Assembly: GCA_903958115.1 (NCBI GenBank)
Contig: CAJBRS010000035.1
Location: 1 to 16,567, forward strand
DNA from: an uncultured bacterium
Lineage (GTDB): Bacteria > Patescibacteriota > Minisyncoccia > Phycocordibacterales > CAWITU01
DNA length: 16,567 bases
Direction: 5' to 3'
Shown piece after piece: positions 5,092 to 12,538 of the stretch. The notes beneath the pieces were generated by a model. It did no database searches, had not been told where the DNA came from, and worked only from the letters and a program-made list of their open reading frames with translations. The stretch's first letter is position 1, and each line of letters starts with the position of its first letter. Both the position numbers and the translations under genes were made by a program.

Positions 5092-6804
5092 ATGTCTCAT
5101 TTCGATATTATTCAATTTATCCTTTTTGTCGTCATCTCTTTTGGTCTGATCAAAATTATTTTTGATTCATATCAAAATATCAGTAAAGGCAGGTGGAGTC
5201 TCGATTATATTGCCTTCGCAGCGATGGGTGTTTCTCTTCTATCTGGAGAATTTTTGGCTGGAGCCGTCATTGCCATTATGTTTACAGGAGGAGAGGCCCT
5301 CGAGGCCTTTGCTTCAAGACGTGCAGTTGGTGCATTAAAAAAACTTAGTGAAACTATCCCTAAAAATTGTTTGGTTCGTCGAGGTTCAGCTTTTGTGGAA
5401 GTTCCTATTCAGGACGTTAGACCAGGAGAAAAGATTATCGTAAAACCTAATGAGATTATTGCGTTGGATGGAATCATTGTTTCTCCGTCTGAGGCAATTT
5501 TAAACATGTCCAATCTCACAGGAGAAGCCGAGGCCTTGATACTTAAAGTTGGTACTTTTGTGAAAAGTGGCGCCATAAACATTGGTGGAACCGTTGAACT
5601 CTCCGTTGTGGGTGATTTCTCTTCTTCGACTTATCACAAAATCGCAGAGTTGGTGGAAGTTGCAAGAGCTAATCCATCACGCACTGTCAGAATCTCAGAG
5701 AAAGCTAATTATTATTTTACTGCGATATCTTTTTTTATCGCGGCTTTGGTTTATTTGTTAACTGGTGAAATAAGTAGGCTTTTGGCCGTACTGGTGATTG
5801 CAACTCCTTGTCCTTTAATTATCGCGGCACCGGTGGCATTTGTCGGAGGAATGTCTAAAGTAGCCCGGTCAGGTATTATTCTTCGAAAGCCGGCCGCTTT
5901 TGAATCAGTTGCCACTTCAAAGACTATATTCTTCGATAAGACTGGAACATTAACCCTCGGTGTTCCAGTCTTGCACGAAATAGAGACTATTGATTCAGCC
6001 GTCTCTTCTCAAGAAGCTCTTTCTTTTGCAGCGTCTTTAGAAATAAACTCTCTTCATCCTTTGGGTAAAGCTATTGTGGAAAAGGCAAGTGAACGACATA
6101 TAAAATTCTCGATTGCGGAAGATGTTTCAGAAAAGATTGGGGTTGGAATCTCTGGAACAGTTAATGGAAATAATTATTCACTTCGTCGAGCAGCTGATGG
6201 TGATTCTGGGATTATCCTATCGTTGTTTGAAAAAGAATTGTCTGGCGTAGAAAAAGAAATCACTCGATTTCACTTTAGAGATATGTTGAAGACTGGCGCA
6301 GCTGAATTTATTTTGGATTTGAAAAATAAAGGAATTAAAAGTGTTGTGATCACGGGGGATAAAACAGAGAATTCTAAAAAAGTTTTTGCTGGCTTTGGTA
6401 TTGATGTCTATGCAGAGAAATCTCCTGAAGATAAATATCGTTTTGTTGAGGAAGCAGAGAAAAATGGACAGGCGGTAATTATGATCGGAGATGGCTTAAA
6501 TGACGCGCCCGCATTGGCCCTTGCTACTGTTGGGGTTGTATTTTCTGGCACAGAAAATGGGGCTTCAATAGAAGCTGCCGATGTGGTGGTACTTGGTTCA
6601 GGTATAGAAAAATTACAAGAGCTTTTTAGTGTTTCTGAAAGGACTGTTAGGATTGCCAAGCAGAGTATTTATGGTGGCATAATACTGTCTGTTGTTGGGA
6701 TGAGCTTCGCTGCTTTAGGCTTTATCGCACCGGTCAATGGGGCTATTTTACAGGAGGTAGTCGATGTTGCTGTTATTTTGAATGCATTACGCACCCTTAT
6801 TTAA
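5092..6804 (+). CDS. Compact P1B-type heavy-metal translocating ATPase (TPC class)
   Basis: A P-type ATPase of 570 residues from this start (an in-frame ATG at 5029 would add 21 polar residues that overlap the divergent promoter and leader peptide, so I prefer 5092). Motifs in order: actuator LTGEAEA (usual TGES, here TGEA), metal-site helix VIATPCPLIIAAPVA with TPC (Cys240), phosphorylation loop FFDKTGTLT (Asp282), the P1B-specific SLHPLGKAI (His322) and hinge MIGDGLNDAPALA (Asp467, Asp471). There is no N-terminal metal-binding HMA domain and only about six membrane helices (two pairs before the phosphorylation domain, one pair at the end), so it is smaller than the usual eight-helix P1B pump. 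TPC is seen in P1B pumps of unsettled metal choice, unlike the CPC of copper pumps. It heads an operon with flavin redox genes 20 nt downstream. Confidence 0.9.
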   Translation: MSHFDIIQFILFVVISFGLIKIIFDSYQNISKGRWSLDYIAFAAMGVSLLSGEFLAGAVIAIMFTGGEALEAFASRRAVGALKKLSETIPKNCLVRRGSAFVEVPIQDVRPGEKIIVKPNEIIALDGIIVSPSEAILNMSNLTGEAEALILKVGTFVKSGAINIGGTVELSVVGDFSSSTYHKIAELVEVARANPSRTVRISEKANYYFTAISFFIAALVYLLTGEISRLLAVLVIATPCPLIIAAPVAFVGGMSKVARSGIILRKPAAFESVATSKTIFFDKTGTLTLGVPVLHEIETIDSAVSSQEALSFAASLEINSLHPLGKAIVEKASERHIKFSIAEDVSEKIGVGISGTVNGNNYSLRRAADGDSGIILSLFEKELSGVEKEITRFHFRDMLKTGAAEFILDLKNKGIKSVVITGDKTENSKKVFAGFGIDVYAEKSPEDKYRFVEEAEKNGQAVIMIGDGLNDAPALALATVGVVFSGTENGASIEAADVVVLGSGIEKLQELFSVSERTVRIAKQSIYGGIILSVVGMSFAALGFIAPVNGAILQEVVDVAVILNALRTLI

Positions 6805-6824
6805 TTACATTCGTATATATCAAT

Positions 6825-7355
6825 ATGAAAGAAAAAAATACTGTCGGTTTCATTATTAAATTGGTTGCTCTTGTTGGCCTAGCTATTGGGGCCACAATTT
6901 ATTCATTAGGTTTTGGTTCGTCGACGACTATCAGCACCACACCGATTAAAAATACGACCCCTGTTTCAACTCCAACTCCTACACCCACACCTGTTGTTAC
7001 AAAAGAGACTAGTGGCACACCCCTTAATCAAGCCCCAGCTCCGGTGTCTTCTAATTATATTTATAAGAATGGTACTTATACGGCTGTTGGTTCGTATGAA
7101 GCGCCAAGTGGAACAGAGCAGATTACAATTACTCTGACTATAAAAGATGATATTGTCACCGATGCTTCTGGTTCCACCGGTGCTTATGATAGAACGTCTC
7201 TTCGATATGAAAATGCCTTTCTCTCTGGCTTCAAGCAATATGTTGTTGGGAAAAATATTTCTTCTCTTCAGCTTGGTAAAATCTCTGGAGCCTCTTTAAC
7301 ACCTCAAGGATTCAACGATGCACTCTCCCAAATTAAATCACAAGCTAAAGCCTAG
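6825..7355 (+). CDS. Membrane-anchored FMN-binding domain protein (covalent flavin acceptor)
   Basis: A 176-residue protein with a short basic N-terminus, one membrane helix or uncleaved signal (about 7-27), a Thr/Pro-rich linker (about 35-70, with several TPTP repeats) and a C-terminal FMN_bind domain (about 75-176) related to RnfG/NqrC. The domain opens with YKNGTYTAVGSY and ITITLTIKDDIVTDA and ends with the flavinylation motif SGASLT followed by PQGFNDALSQI. By family knowledge, ApbE attaches FMN through its phosphate to the last Thr of this motif, here Thr159. The linker suggests the domain is held outside the membrane at some distance. ApbE is encoded next, overlapping its 3' end by 38 nt, strong support for the modification. 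A TATATAT at 6814-6820 may be an internal promoter, but this is weak. Confidence 0.9.
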   Translation: MKEKNTVGFIIKLVALVGLAIGATIYSLGFGSSTTISTTPIKNTTPVSTPTPTPTPVVTKETSGTPLNQAPAPVSSNYIYKNGTYTAVGSYEAPSGTEQITITLTIKDDIVTDASGSTGAYDRTSLRYENAFLSGFKQYVVGKNISSLQLGKISGASLTPQGFNDALSQIKSQAKA

Positions 7356-8238
7356 CTTTAAGTTTGGTGCTATTGGTACTAGCTGGCAAATAGATATCTA
7401 CAATGATATTACCGAAAAAGAAAGCAACTTAATCTTTGAAAAAATTCAGAAGAGAATTGCTGTCTTTGATCAGTGTTATTCTCGCTTTCGTGATGATTCC
7501 TTGGTGATGAAGATGGCCCAAGCGGATGGTGGTTCCTTCATATCTTATGAAATGCCAGAGGATTTTTCTCTGATGTGGAAATTGTATGAGAAGTTGGAAA
7601 GAGTCACGGATGGAAAGATGACACCACTGATCGGGCAGGTTTTGGTAGACGCTGGATATGACGCGGAATATTCCTTAATCCAGAAGAAGGAACTAGAAGT
7701 ACCACCTCGACTTAATGAGGTTGCAGAATTTATTGATAGTAAATTGATTTTAAAAAAACCATTATTGCTTGATTTCGGTGCTATTGGTAAAGGTTATCTT
7801 ATAGATATTGTTTCTGAGATTTTAGAAAAAGAGGGGATTAGTTCTTATTGTGTCGAAGCTGGTGGGGACATGCGTTATAGAAATTTTTCTGGTGAGAAGG
7901 TGAAGGTTGGATTAGAAAATCCTCTCAACTTTCAAGAAGTTATTGGGATCATTGATATTTTAGATCAGAGTCTCTGTGGTTCTTCGGGTAGTCGGAGAAA
8001 ATGGGGAAGGTTTCATCATATTATTGATTCCCGAACACTTTCTTCTTCGTCTAATATATTGGGTGTGTGGGTTTTGGCGGATACAACGATGTTGGCGGAC
8101 GCGCTAACCACAGCCCTGTTTTTCATTTCCCCAGAAGTCTTAGAAAGAGAGTATAATTTTGAGTATCTGATACTACATTCAGATTTTTCCATTGATCGGT
8201 CATTAAAATTTAACGCTAAACTTTATGAAAACAATTGA
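7318..8238 (+). CDS. apbE: ApbE-family FAD:protein FMN transferase
   Basis: A 306-residue ApbE, the Mg-dependent enzyme that splits FAD and attaches FMN to a Thr of FMN_bind and NqrB-type proteins. Motifs: FGAIGTSWQIDIY (usual AMGT, about 16-28), CYSRFRDDS (53-61), LDFGAIGKGYLID (151-163), VEAGGDMRY (179-187), VGLENP, SLCGSSGSRR (218-226), HHIIDSRT (233-240) and LADALTTALFF (259-269), whose Asp and Thr bind Mg. The start at ATG 7318 is fixed by an AAGGA Shine-Dalgarno at 7306-7310 inside the previous gene. It has no signal peptide or lipobox, whereas most bacterial ApbE enzymes are exported lipoproteins; it thus appears cytoplasmic, and the acceptor would be modified before export, or export uses an unseen route. 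It overlaps the downstream gene by 14 nt, so translation is coupled. Confidence 0.92.
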   Translation: MHSPKLNHKLKPSFKFGAIGTSWQIDIYNDITEKESNLIFEKIQKRIAVFDQCYSRFRDDSLVMKMAQADGGSFISYEMPEDFSLMWKLYEKLERVTDGKMTPLIGQVLVDAGYDAEYSLIQKKELEVPPRLNEVAEFIDSKLILKKPLLLDFGAIGKGYLIDIVSEILEKEGISSYCVEAGGDMRYRNFSGEKVKVGLENPLNFQEVIGIIDILDQSLCGSSGSRRKWGRFHHIIDSRTLSSSSNILGVWVLADTTMLADALTTALFFISPEVLEREYNFEYLILHSDFSIDRSLKFNAKLYENN

Positions 8239-9715
8239 TAAATTCTTAAATTCCATCACGATGTATCGCCTTGTTATGTATGGGCTAGGTACGCTAGCTG
8301 TTATCTCCGTCGCCTTTAGTTTCTTTGGTTTGGTTTCATTTACCGCCTTACAACTTGGCGAGCTTGCTGTTGTTCTTATCGTTTCTTGTTGGCTTACCGC
8401 CGAAGTTTTTGCTCATATCTATAAAGGAGCTATCAACCCAGAATCTCCCGTAATAACTGCACTTATTTTATTCTTTGTTCTAGCTCCAGCTCAAAACATG
8501 TCGGAAGTCGGTGTTATATTTTTGACAGGACTTATTGCTATTGCTTCTAAATACATCTTTTCCGTAAATGACAAACACTTATTTAATCCAGCAGCTATTG
8601 CGGCTGTTTTAATAACTTTCTTCGGTTCGGGTCAGGCTGTTTGGTGGGTAGCTACGCCGGCATTGTCTGTTTTTACAGCGGTTTTGGCTTTTTTAATAAT
8701 TAGAAAAATTCGCAGATTTCATCTGTTTTTTGCGTTTATTGTCGGAGCCTTACCCGCTATAATTTATTTCAATAATCCTATTTCGATCTTGGCTGGTTTC
8801 GCATTAATATGGAGAGTGCTAATTTCCTGGCCATTATTATTTTTTGCTGGAGTGATGCTTACCGAACCATTGACTGGTCCGTATAACAAAATAAATAGAA
8901 TTATCTACGGGATTTTAGTTGGCTTATTGTTTGGTTCCCAGTTTGTTTTTGGTCCTGTGTATTCCACTCCTGAACTAGCTCTTGTGATCGGGAATATCTT
9001 TGCTTACTTGGTCAGTGCTAAGTACAAAGCACGACTTTATTTTAAAAATAAAAAGGAAATTGCTGATGGGGTTTACGAATTTTATTTCTCAACAGATCAG
9101 GAAATTAAATACAAGCCGGGACAGTATTTTGAATGGACACTAGATCACGATAAGTCAGATAATAGGGGGGTGCGTCGATATTTTACTATTTCGTCTTCGC
9201 CGACGTATGACGATCTTTCTATAGCTGTTCGACTTGATCCTAACAAGGCAAGTAGTTTTAAAAAGAGTTTACTTGATCTAAAGCCAGGAGATCAAATGTT
9301 TGCTTCTCAGCTCTCTGGAGATTTTGTGATGCCGAGAAACAAGAAACAAAAACTAGCTTTTATTGCTGGGGGTATCGGGGTTACTCCTTTTGCTAGCATG
9401 GTCAGGTATTTGTTGAGCCGTGGCCAGCAAAGAGATGTCTGTCTTTTCTACGCAGCTCAAAACAACAAACAATTTGCTTATCTTGATTTGTTTGCTGAAG
9501 CATCTGATGTTATTGGATTAAAAACTTTTTATTTGGCCACTGAAACGGACGGCTATTTAACTGCAAAAAAAGTCATAGATAGCATGCCAGATTATAAGAG
9601 TCGTTTGTTTTACATCTCGGGTCCAAATGCTATGGTGGAAAATTATAAGAAGATGCTTCTGTCTGCTGGTGTCTCTCATTCTCAAATCAGAACTGATTAT
9701 TTTCCGGGATTTTAG
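8225..9715 (+). CDS. NqrB/RnfD-like membrane domain fused to an FNR-type flavin reductase domain
   Basis: A 496-residue fusion. Residues about 15-265 form roughly nine membrane helices of the NqrB/RnfD type, with INPESPVITALILFF (70-84), KHLFNPAA (117-124), KIRRFH (161-166) and the late FFAGVMLTEPLTGP (206-219). Residues about 267-496 form a ferredoxin-NADP reductase-like module: FAD-binding RRYFTISSSP (317-326), NAD(P)-binding AGGIGVTPF (381-389), YISGPNAM (463-470) and the terminal DYFPGF. There is no 2Fe-2S domain, unlike NqrF, and no SGATxT covalent-FMN motif in the membrane part. It probably carries electrons from cytoplasmic NAD(P)H through FAD across the membrane to the FMN protein encoded upstream; whether ions are pumped is unknown. 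The ATG lies within the end of apbE. No terminator is apparent after it. Confidence 0.87.
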   Translation: MKTIDKFLNSITMYRLVMYGLGTLAVISVAFSFFGLVSFTALQLGELAVVLIVSCWLTAEVFAHIYKGAINPESPVITALILFFVLAPAQNMSEVGVIFLTGLIAIASKYIFSVNDKHLFNPAAIAAVLITFFGSGQAVWWVATPALSVFTAVLAFLIIRKIRRFHLFFAFIVGALPAIIYFNNPISILAGFALIWRVLISWPLLFFAGVMLTEPLTGPYNKINRIIYGILVGLLFGSQFVFGPVYSTPELALVIGNIFAYLVSAKYKARLYFKNKKEIADGVYEFYFSTDQEIKYKPGQYFEWTLDHDKSDNRGVRRYFTISSSPTYDDLSIAVRLDPNKASSFKKSLLDLKPGDQMFASQLSGDFVMPRNKKQKLAFIAGGIGVTPFASMVRYLLSRGQQRDVCLFYAAQNNKQFAYLDLFAEASDVIGLKTFYLATETDGYLTAKKVIDSMPDYKSRLFYISGPNAMVENYKKMLLSAGVSHSQIRTDYFPGF

Positions 9716-9729
9716 AGGGCTTTATCTCT

Positions 9730-9748
9730 ATACTTCATACTTCATACC
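9730..9748. repeat. Short heptad tandem repeat (ATACTTC type)
   Basis: Two and a half copies of the 7-mer ATACTTC in the gap between the flavin operon and the DUF218 gene. A related array occurs at 12456-12521. This looks like a dispersed intergenic repeat. Confidence 0.55.
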
Positions 9749-9756
9749 AAATGATT

Positions 9757-9762
9757 TATACT
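9757..9762 (+). promoter_or_regulatory. -10 element of the DUF218 gene
   Basis: TATACT ends 7 nt before the ATG at 9770, the same spacing as other starts in this window; no clear -35 was found. Confidence 0.45.
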
Positions 9763-9769
9763 AGATCCA

Positions 9770-10426
9770 ATGATGTATTGGAAAAGGGCACTTTTAATCG
9801 TCTCTGTACTTTTGCTCGGCCTGGCCGTTTTTGTAGTTTTTCTTCCTGCCTATTTTTATTTCTCTACCCGGGCAGTTATTTCTCCTGATCCGGCTAAGTT
9901 GCCGATCACAGAGTCGGCAATGATCCTCGGTGCAGCTATTCTCAAAAATGGTGATCTTTCTCCAGTCCTCAAGGATCGTGCCGATGCGGCCATCGCTCTG
10001 TACCAAGCTCATAAGGTGGTCAAGATTTTGGTAACTGGAAATGACGCCTCAGTTGATTACAATGAAGTTACTCCGGTAAGAAAGTATTTGATTAAAAATG
10101 ACGTTCCATCTCAGGCCATTTTTCTCGATCATGCGGGTTTTGATACTTACAGTAGTATGTATCGAGCTAGGGATGTTTTTGAAGTTAAGTCTATGGTGAT
10201 AGTCAGTCAGTCATTTCATCTACCACGAGCCGTATTCATAGCTAGAAGGCTTGGTATCAACGCATATGGTCTCAACGCTGATAACGGCACGTATTCTTTT
10301 TCGAATTATTTTCGTGAAATTCCTGCGGACGTAAAGGCTTATTTTAATCTAATTTTAAAAAGACACCCTAAGTTTCTTGGGGAGGCGATTCCTATTACAG
10401 GAACGGGGGAGGAGACACTTCATTGA
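9770..10426 (+). CDS. SanA/YdcF-like DUF218 membrane protein
   Basis: A 218-residue protein with one N-terminal membrane helix (about 5-27) and a DUF218 domain. Recognisable motifs are SAMILGAAILKNGDLSPVLKDRADAAIALYQ (about 49-79), KILVTGND, YNEVTPVRKYLIKNDVPSQAIFLDHAGFDTYSSMYRA (about 97-133) and VIVSQSFHLPRAVFIARRLGI (about 143-163). This set, with the D-x-A-G-F-D-T-Y-S and SQ-x-F-H-L-x-R-A blocks, is typical of SanA (vancomycin-exclusion protein) and YdcF. The family is linked to envelope integrity and cell-wall or lipid carrier metabolism, but the reaction is not established for SanA. An ATG also lies 3 nt downstream (M-M). It is convergent with the S9 peptidase gene, with only 7 nt between stops and no terminator visible. 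Confidence 0.9.
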   Translation: MMYWKRALLIVSVLLLGLAVFVVFLPAYFYFSTRAVISPDPAKLPITESAMILGAAILKNGDLSPVLKDRADAAIALYQAHKVVKILVTGNDASVDYNEVTPVRKYLIKNDVPSQAIFLDHAGFDTYSSMYRARDVFEVKSMVIVSQSFHLPRAVFIARRLGINAYGLNADNGTYSFSNYFREIPADVKAYFNLILKRHPKFLGEAIPITGTGEETLH

Positions 10427-10433
10427 TTGTTTC

Positions 10434-12122
10434 TTATTGATACTGACAACGATTGGGGTCATTTGAAGTTAATCCAATGAAAGTAAGTAGTGTTGAACAA
10501 ATCTGTGTGATTGAGCTATTCTTTTTAAAGACGTGATCTTCGCCTTCGATTTTAATTATTTGAACATTTTTTCCTTTTGAATTTAGGTTGTTGAACAAGA
10601 AGTCGGCTTGTGCTGGACTGACATCGGTATCACTTTGTGCCTGAACCAGCATTATTTTTTGAGTAGTAAGAGAATTAATGTTATCGACAATTTCTGCTTG
10701 AGCATAAAGCTTGCTATTGGCTAGGGTAGGCAGGCCATTGAAGTAGACATTAAATATAGAAGTCTTTAGTTTGGTTATTAGGGTCGGCCAATCTGTGACA
10801 CCATTGATTGAATAAGCGCCAGCAAATGAATTCGGATAATCAGTGATTGTCTTTAGGGCTAGATATCCTCCATAACTATTTCCAACAAGATATACTCCGG
10901 AGATTTTATATTTGGTACCGAGAGTCTTTTTCACTCCTTTCAACGAGGTTATCACATCAGCAACGTCGAGTACTCCCGCTTGACCCTTAAGTGATTCTGC
11001 AAAAGTACGTCCCTGGCCATAGCTACCATGATAGTCAATTTTTAATACTACTGCGCCATTTCGGCGTGCTTCTTCTAAGTCCCAGTCGTATACACCATAA
11101 CTTAAGTATGGATGAATTGTAGGTGAGATATCTCGATAAGGTCCTCCATGGAGCCAAATGATGAGTGGGTGAGATCCCGTTGAGGAGGTTGGTTTTAAGA
11201 GTACTCCATTAACTGATCCATATTTCACTAATTGGTAGGGATTATTAACTGTTGTAATTCCTGTAGTTTGCGTAATGGAAAATTCTGAAGTCGTTTTGGT
11301 TGTGTAGTTGTAGACGACAGGTATAACTGCATTGCCCTTGATCTGCAAGAACACAACATTTGATCCAACTTTTATCATGGCGTCAGCGTAGGAAGTGTTT
11401 GAAGCTATTTTTGTTACAGCACTAGTTTTAAGGTTGTAACGATAAAGATTCCACTGTTGCGGGTTTTCTCTGTTAGCCATAAATAGAATAGTGTTGGGGT
11501 CCAGAAATATAAAATCACTTACGCTATAAGATAGTTTTGTGATTCGGGTGCCGATCATCATTTTTGTTTTTGGATGAGCTAGATCTACCTTGTATAGAGC
11601 ATTGCTACCCTCACGATTATCTAAATATACTAGTGTCTTGCTGTCGGAGGCGACACTGAACAGGCGATTCTCTTCGGTTAGTAAATCCCAATAGTGAACG
11701 TTGTCTGTTGTTTTTGAAGTACCTCCAGTTTTTGTATCATAAAGTACAAAGTGGCTGTTTGGATCATTAGCGGTTGAATATTGATAGTAGTAGACAAATT
11801 TACCATCCGGAGAGACTCCCTTGTAGGAAACTCTTTTTACTCCATCCAAGACATCAAAGGGATTTGTAACAACTGCCGTATCGGAAGTGTCGGCCGTCGG
11901 TGTTGCTGCTGTGGGAGCGGTACTACCAACATTTGTACAAACCAAAGTGTCAAAACTACATGAGTAGTAAGATTTATTTTCTAAACTACCGTATCGGATG
12001 ATAATTCCATTATTTGGAGCATCACCTCTAATCAGGTATGAATATTCAAGGCTGGCGGCTTTAGATTGAAGAGGGAATAATAAAAAAAATGTGACTATTA
12101 AAGAATATTTAGAGTATTTCAT
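10434..12122 (-). CDS. Secreted S9 (prolyl oligopeptidase) family peptidase
   Basis: From the preferred start this is 562 residues. The ATG at 12122 is chosen because it opens a clean signal peptide, MKYSKYSLIVTFFLLF...SKAAS (cleavage near residue 22); the frame extends 32 codons upstream, but those cover the divergent promoter. After a Thr/Ala-rich low-complexity stretch (about 65-87), residues up to about 300 form a beta-propeller with repeated strands such as VYYYQYST and LVYLDNREGSNALYKVDL. The C-terminal alpha/beta-hydrolase has LHGGPYRD, DYHGSYGQG, the nucleophile motif GNSYGGY (Ser416), QSDTDVSP (Asp498) and GEDHVF (His530), a complete triad. It is probably exported and cleaves short peptides outside the cell, useful for an organism that scavenges amino acids. 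A -10-like TAATAT ends 10 nt before the ATG. Confidence 0.9.
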   Translation of the reverse strand: MKYSKYSLIVTFFLLFPLQSKAASLEYSYLIRGDAPNNGIIIRYGSLENKSYYSCSFDTLVCTNVGSTAPTAATPTADTSDTAVVTNPFDVLDGVKRVSYKGVSPDGKFVYYYQYSTANDPNSHFVLYDTKTGGTSKTTDNVHYWDLLTEENRLFSVASDSKTLVYLDNREGSNALYKVDLAHPKTKMMIGTRITKLSYSVSDFIFLDPNTILFMANRENPQQWNLYRYNLKTSAVTKIASNTSYADAMIKVGSNVVFLQIKGNAVIPVVYNYTTKTTSEFSITQTTGITTVNNPYQLVKYGSVNGVLLKPTSSTGSHPLIIWLHGGPYRDISPTIHPYLSYGVYDWDLEEARRNGAVVLKIDYHGSYGQGRTFAESLKGQAGVLDVADVITSLKGVKKTLGTKYKISGVYLVGNSYGGYLALKTITDYPNSFAGAYSINGVTDWPTLITKLKTSIFNVYFNGLPTLANSKLYAQAEIVDNINSLTTQKIMLVQAQSDTDVSPAQADFLFNNLNSKGKNVQIIKIEGEDHVFKKNSSITQICSTLLTFIGLTSNDPNRCQYQ

Positions 12123-12126
12123 GTGC

Positions 12127-12156
12127 TTGCATATATTATCATAATTTAGATATAAT
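12127..12156 (+). promoter_or_regulatory. Consensus promoter of the 12165 small membrane protein
   Basis: -35 TTGCAT (12127-12132), 18-nt spacer and a perfect -10 TATAAT (12151-12156), 8 nt before the ATG at 12165. Predicted start of transcription is within 1-3 nt of the ATG, implying a leaderless mRNA. Confidence 0.65.
12133..12141 (-). promoter_or_regulatory. Extended -10 element of the S9 peptidase gene
   Basis: On the minus strand TGATAATAT (hexamer TAATAT) ends 10 nt before the ATG at 12122. It overlaps the divergent promoter of the 12165 gene, so the two may compete. Confidence 0.4.
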
Positions 12157-12164
12157 ATTCTTAT

Positions 12165-12455
12165 ATGCCTATTCGTCGTTTCTTGAAGAAGTATTGGTTT
12201 AAGCCGGCTCGCTGGCACTCTATCGCTGTTTATTATCCTGTGATGTTTCCTGGTTGGGTGATTACTCTATCCTCATTATTTTTTATTGTATATCTTGGGA
12301 CTTTCTCAGCTGTTACCACCAATTCTATAAATGATTTTGTTATAAGTTTTGTTCCACGTTTTGTAGTAGTACTTCTTATCTTCGATTTGTTCTGTTTTAG
12401 AACAGGAGAATATCCAAAGTGGTGGAATGTTCATCCAAAACACCATCGTGGGTAA
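12165..12455 (+). CDS. Small membrane protein of unknown function (96 aa)
   Basis: A 96-residue basic protein with two hydrophobic segments (about 24-48 and 61-79) separated by a short polar loop, a positively charged N-terminus (MPIRRFLKKYWFKP) and a Trp/His-rich C-terminus (EYPKWWNVHPKHHRG). The pattern ARWHSIAVYYPVMFPGW just before helix 1 looks conserved-type, but I do not recognise a named family. Charge balance puts both termini in the cytoplasm. It is a real gene rather than a chance frame because it has the best promoter in the window immediately upstream and typical membrane-protein composition. The His/Trp-rich tail could bind metal or lipid headgroups; that is only a guess. A repeat hairpin follows its stop. 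Confidence 0.7.
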   Translation: MPIRRFLKKYWFKPARWHSIAVYYPVMFPGWVITLSSLFFIVYLGTFSAVTTNSINDFVISFVPRFVVVLLIFDLFCFRTGEYPKWWNVHPKHHRG

Positions 12456-12521
12456 GGTATGGAGTATATAGTATGAGGTATGAAGAGAAATCCTTCGCAT
12501 CTCATACTTTATACTTAATAC
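12456..12521. repeat. Heptad-repeat imperfect hairpin in the spacer
   Basis: Arms 12464-12485 and 12493-12514 are reverse complements at 18 of 22 positions (two of the four differences allow G-U pairs), with a 7-nt loop. Both arms are built of GTATNNN / ATACTTN heptads like those at 9730-9748. It may also act as a stop or 3' stabiliser for the 12165 gene; there is no U-tract. Confidence 0.55.
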
Positions 12522-12538
12522 ATGTTTTTTAGAAAAAT

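Noticed and set aside
9025..9060. Frameshift or artificial join between the membrane and reductase parts of the 8225-9715 gene
   Set aside because: The frame is continuous, with a normal charged linker (KNKKEIADGVYEF) leading straight into the reductase fold.
12123..12218. 32-codon N-terminal extension of the S9 peptidase
   Set aside because: It precedes a textbook signal peptide and runs through the divergent promoter and the start of the 12165 gene.
12306..12500. Minus-strand 64-codon ORF with SYYILHT-type repeats
   Set aside because: The repetitive start is a translation of the heptad repeats and the rest is antisense to the 12165 gene.
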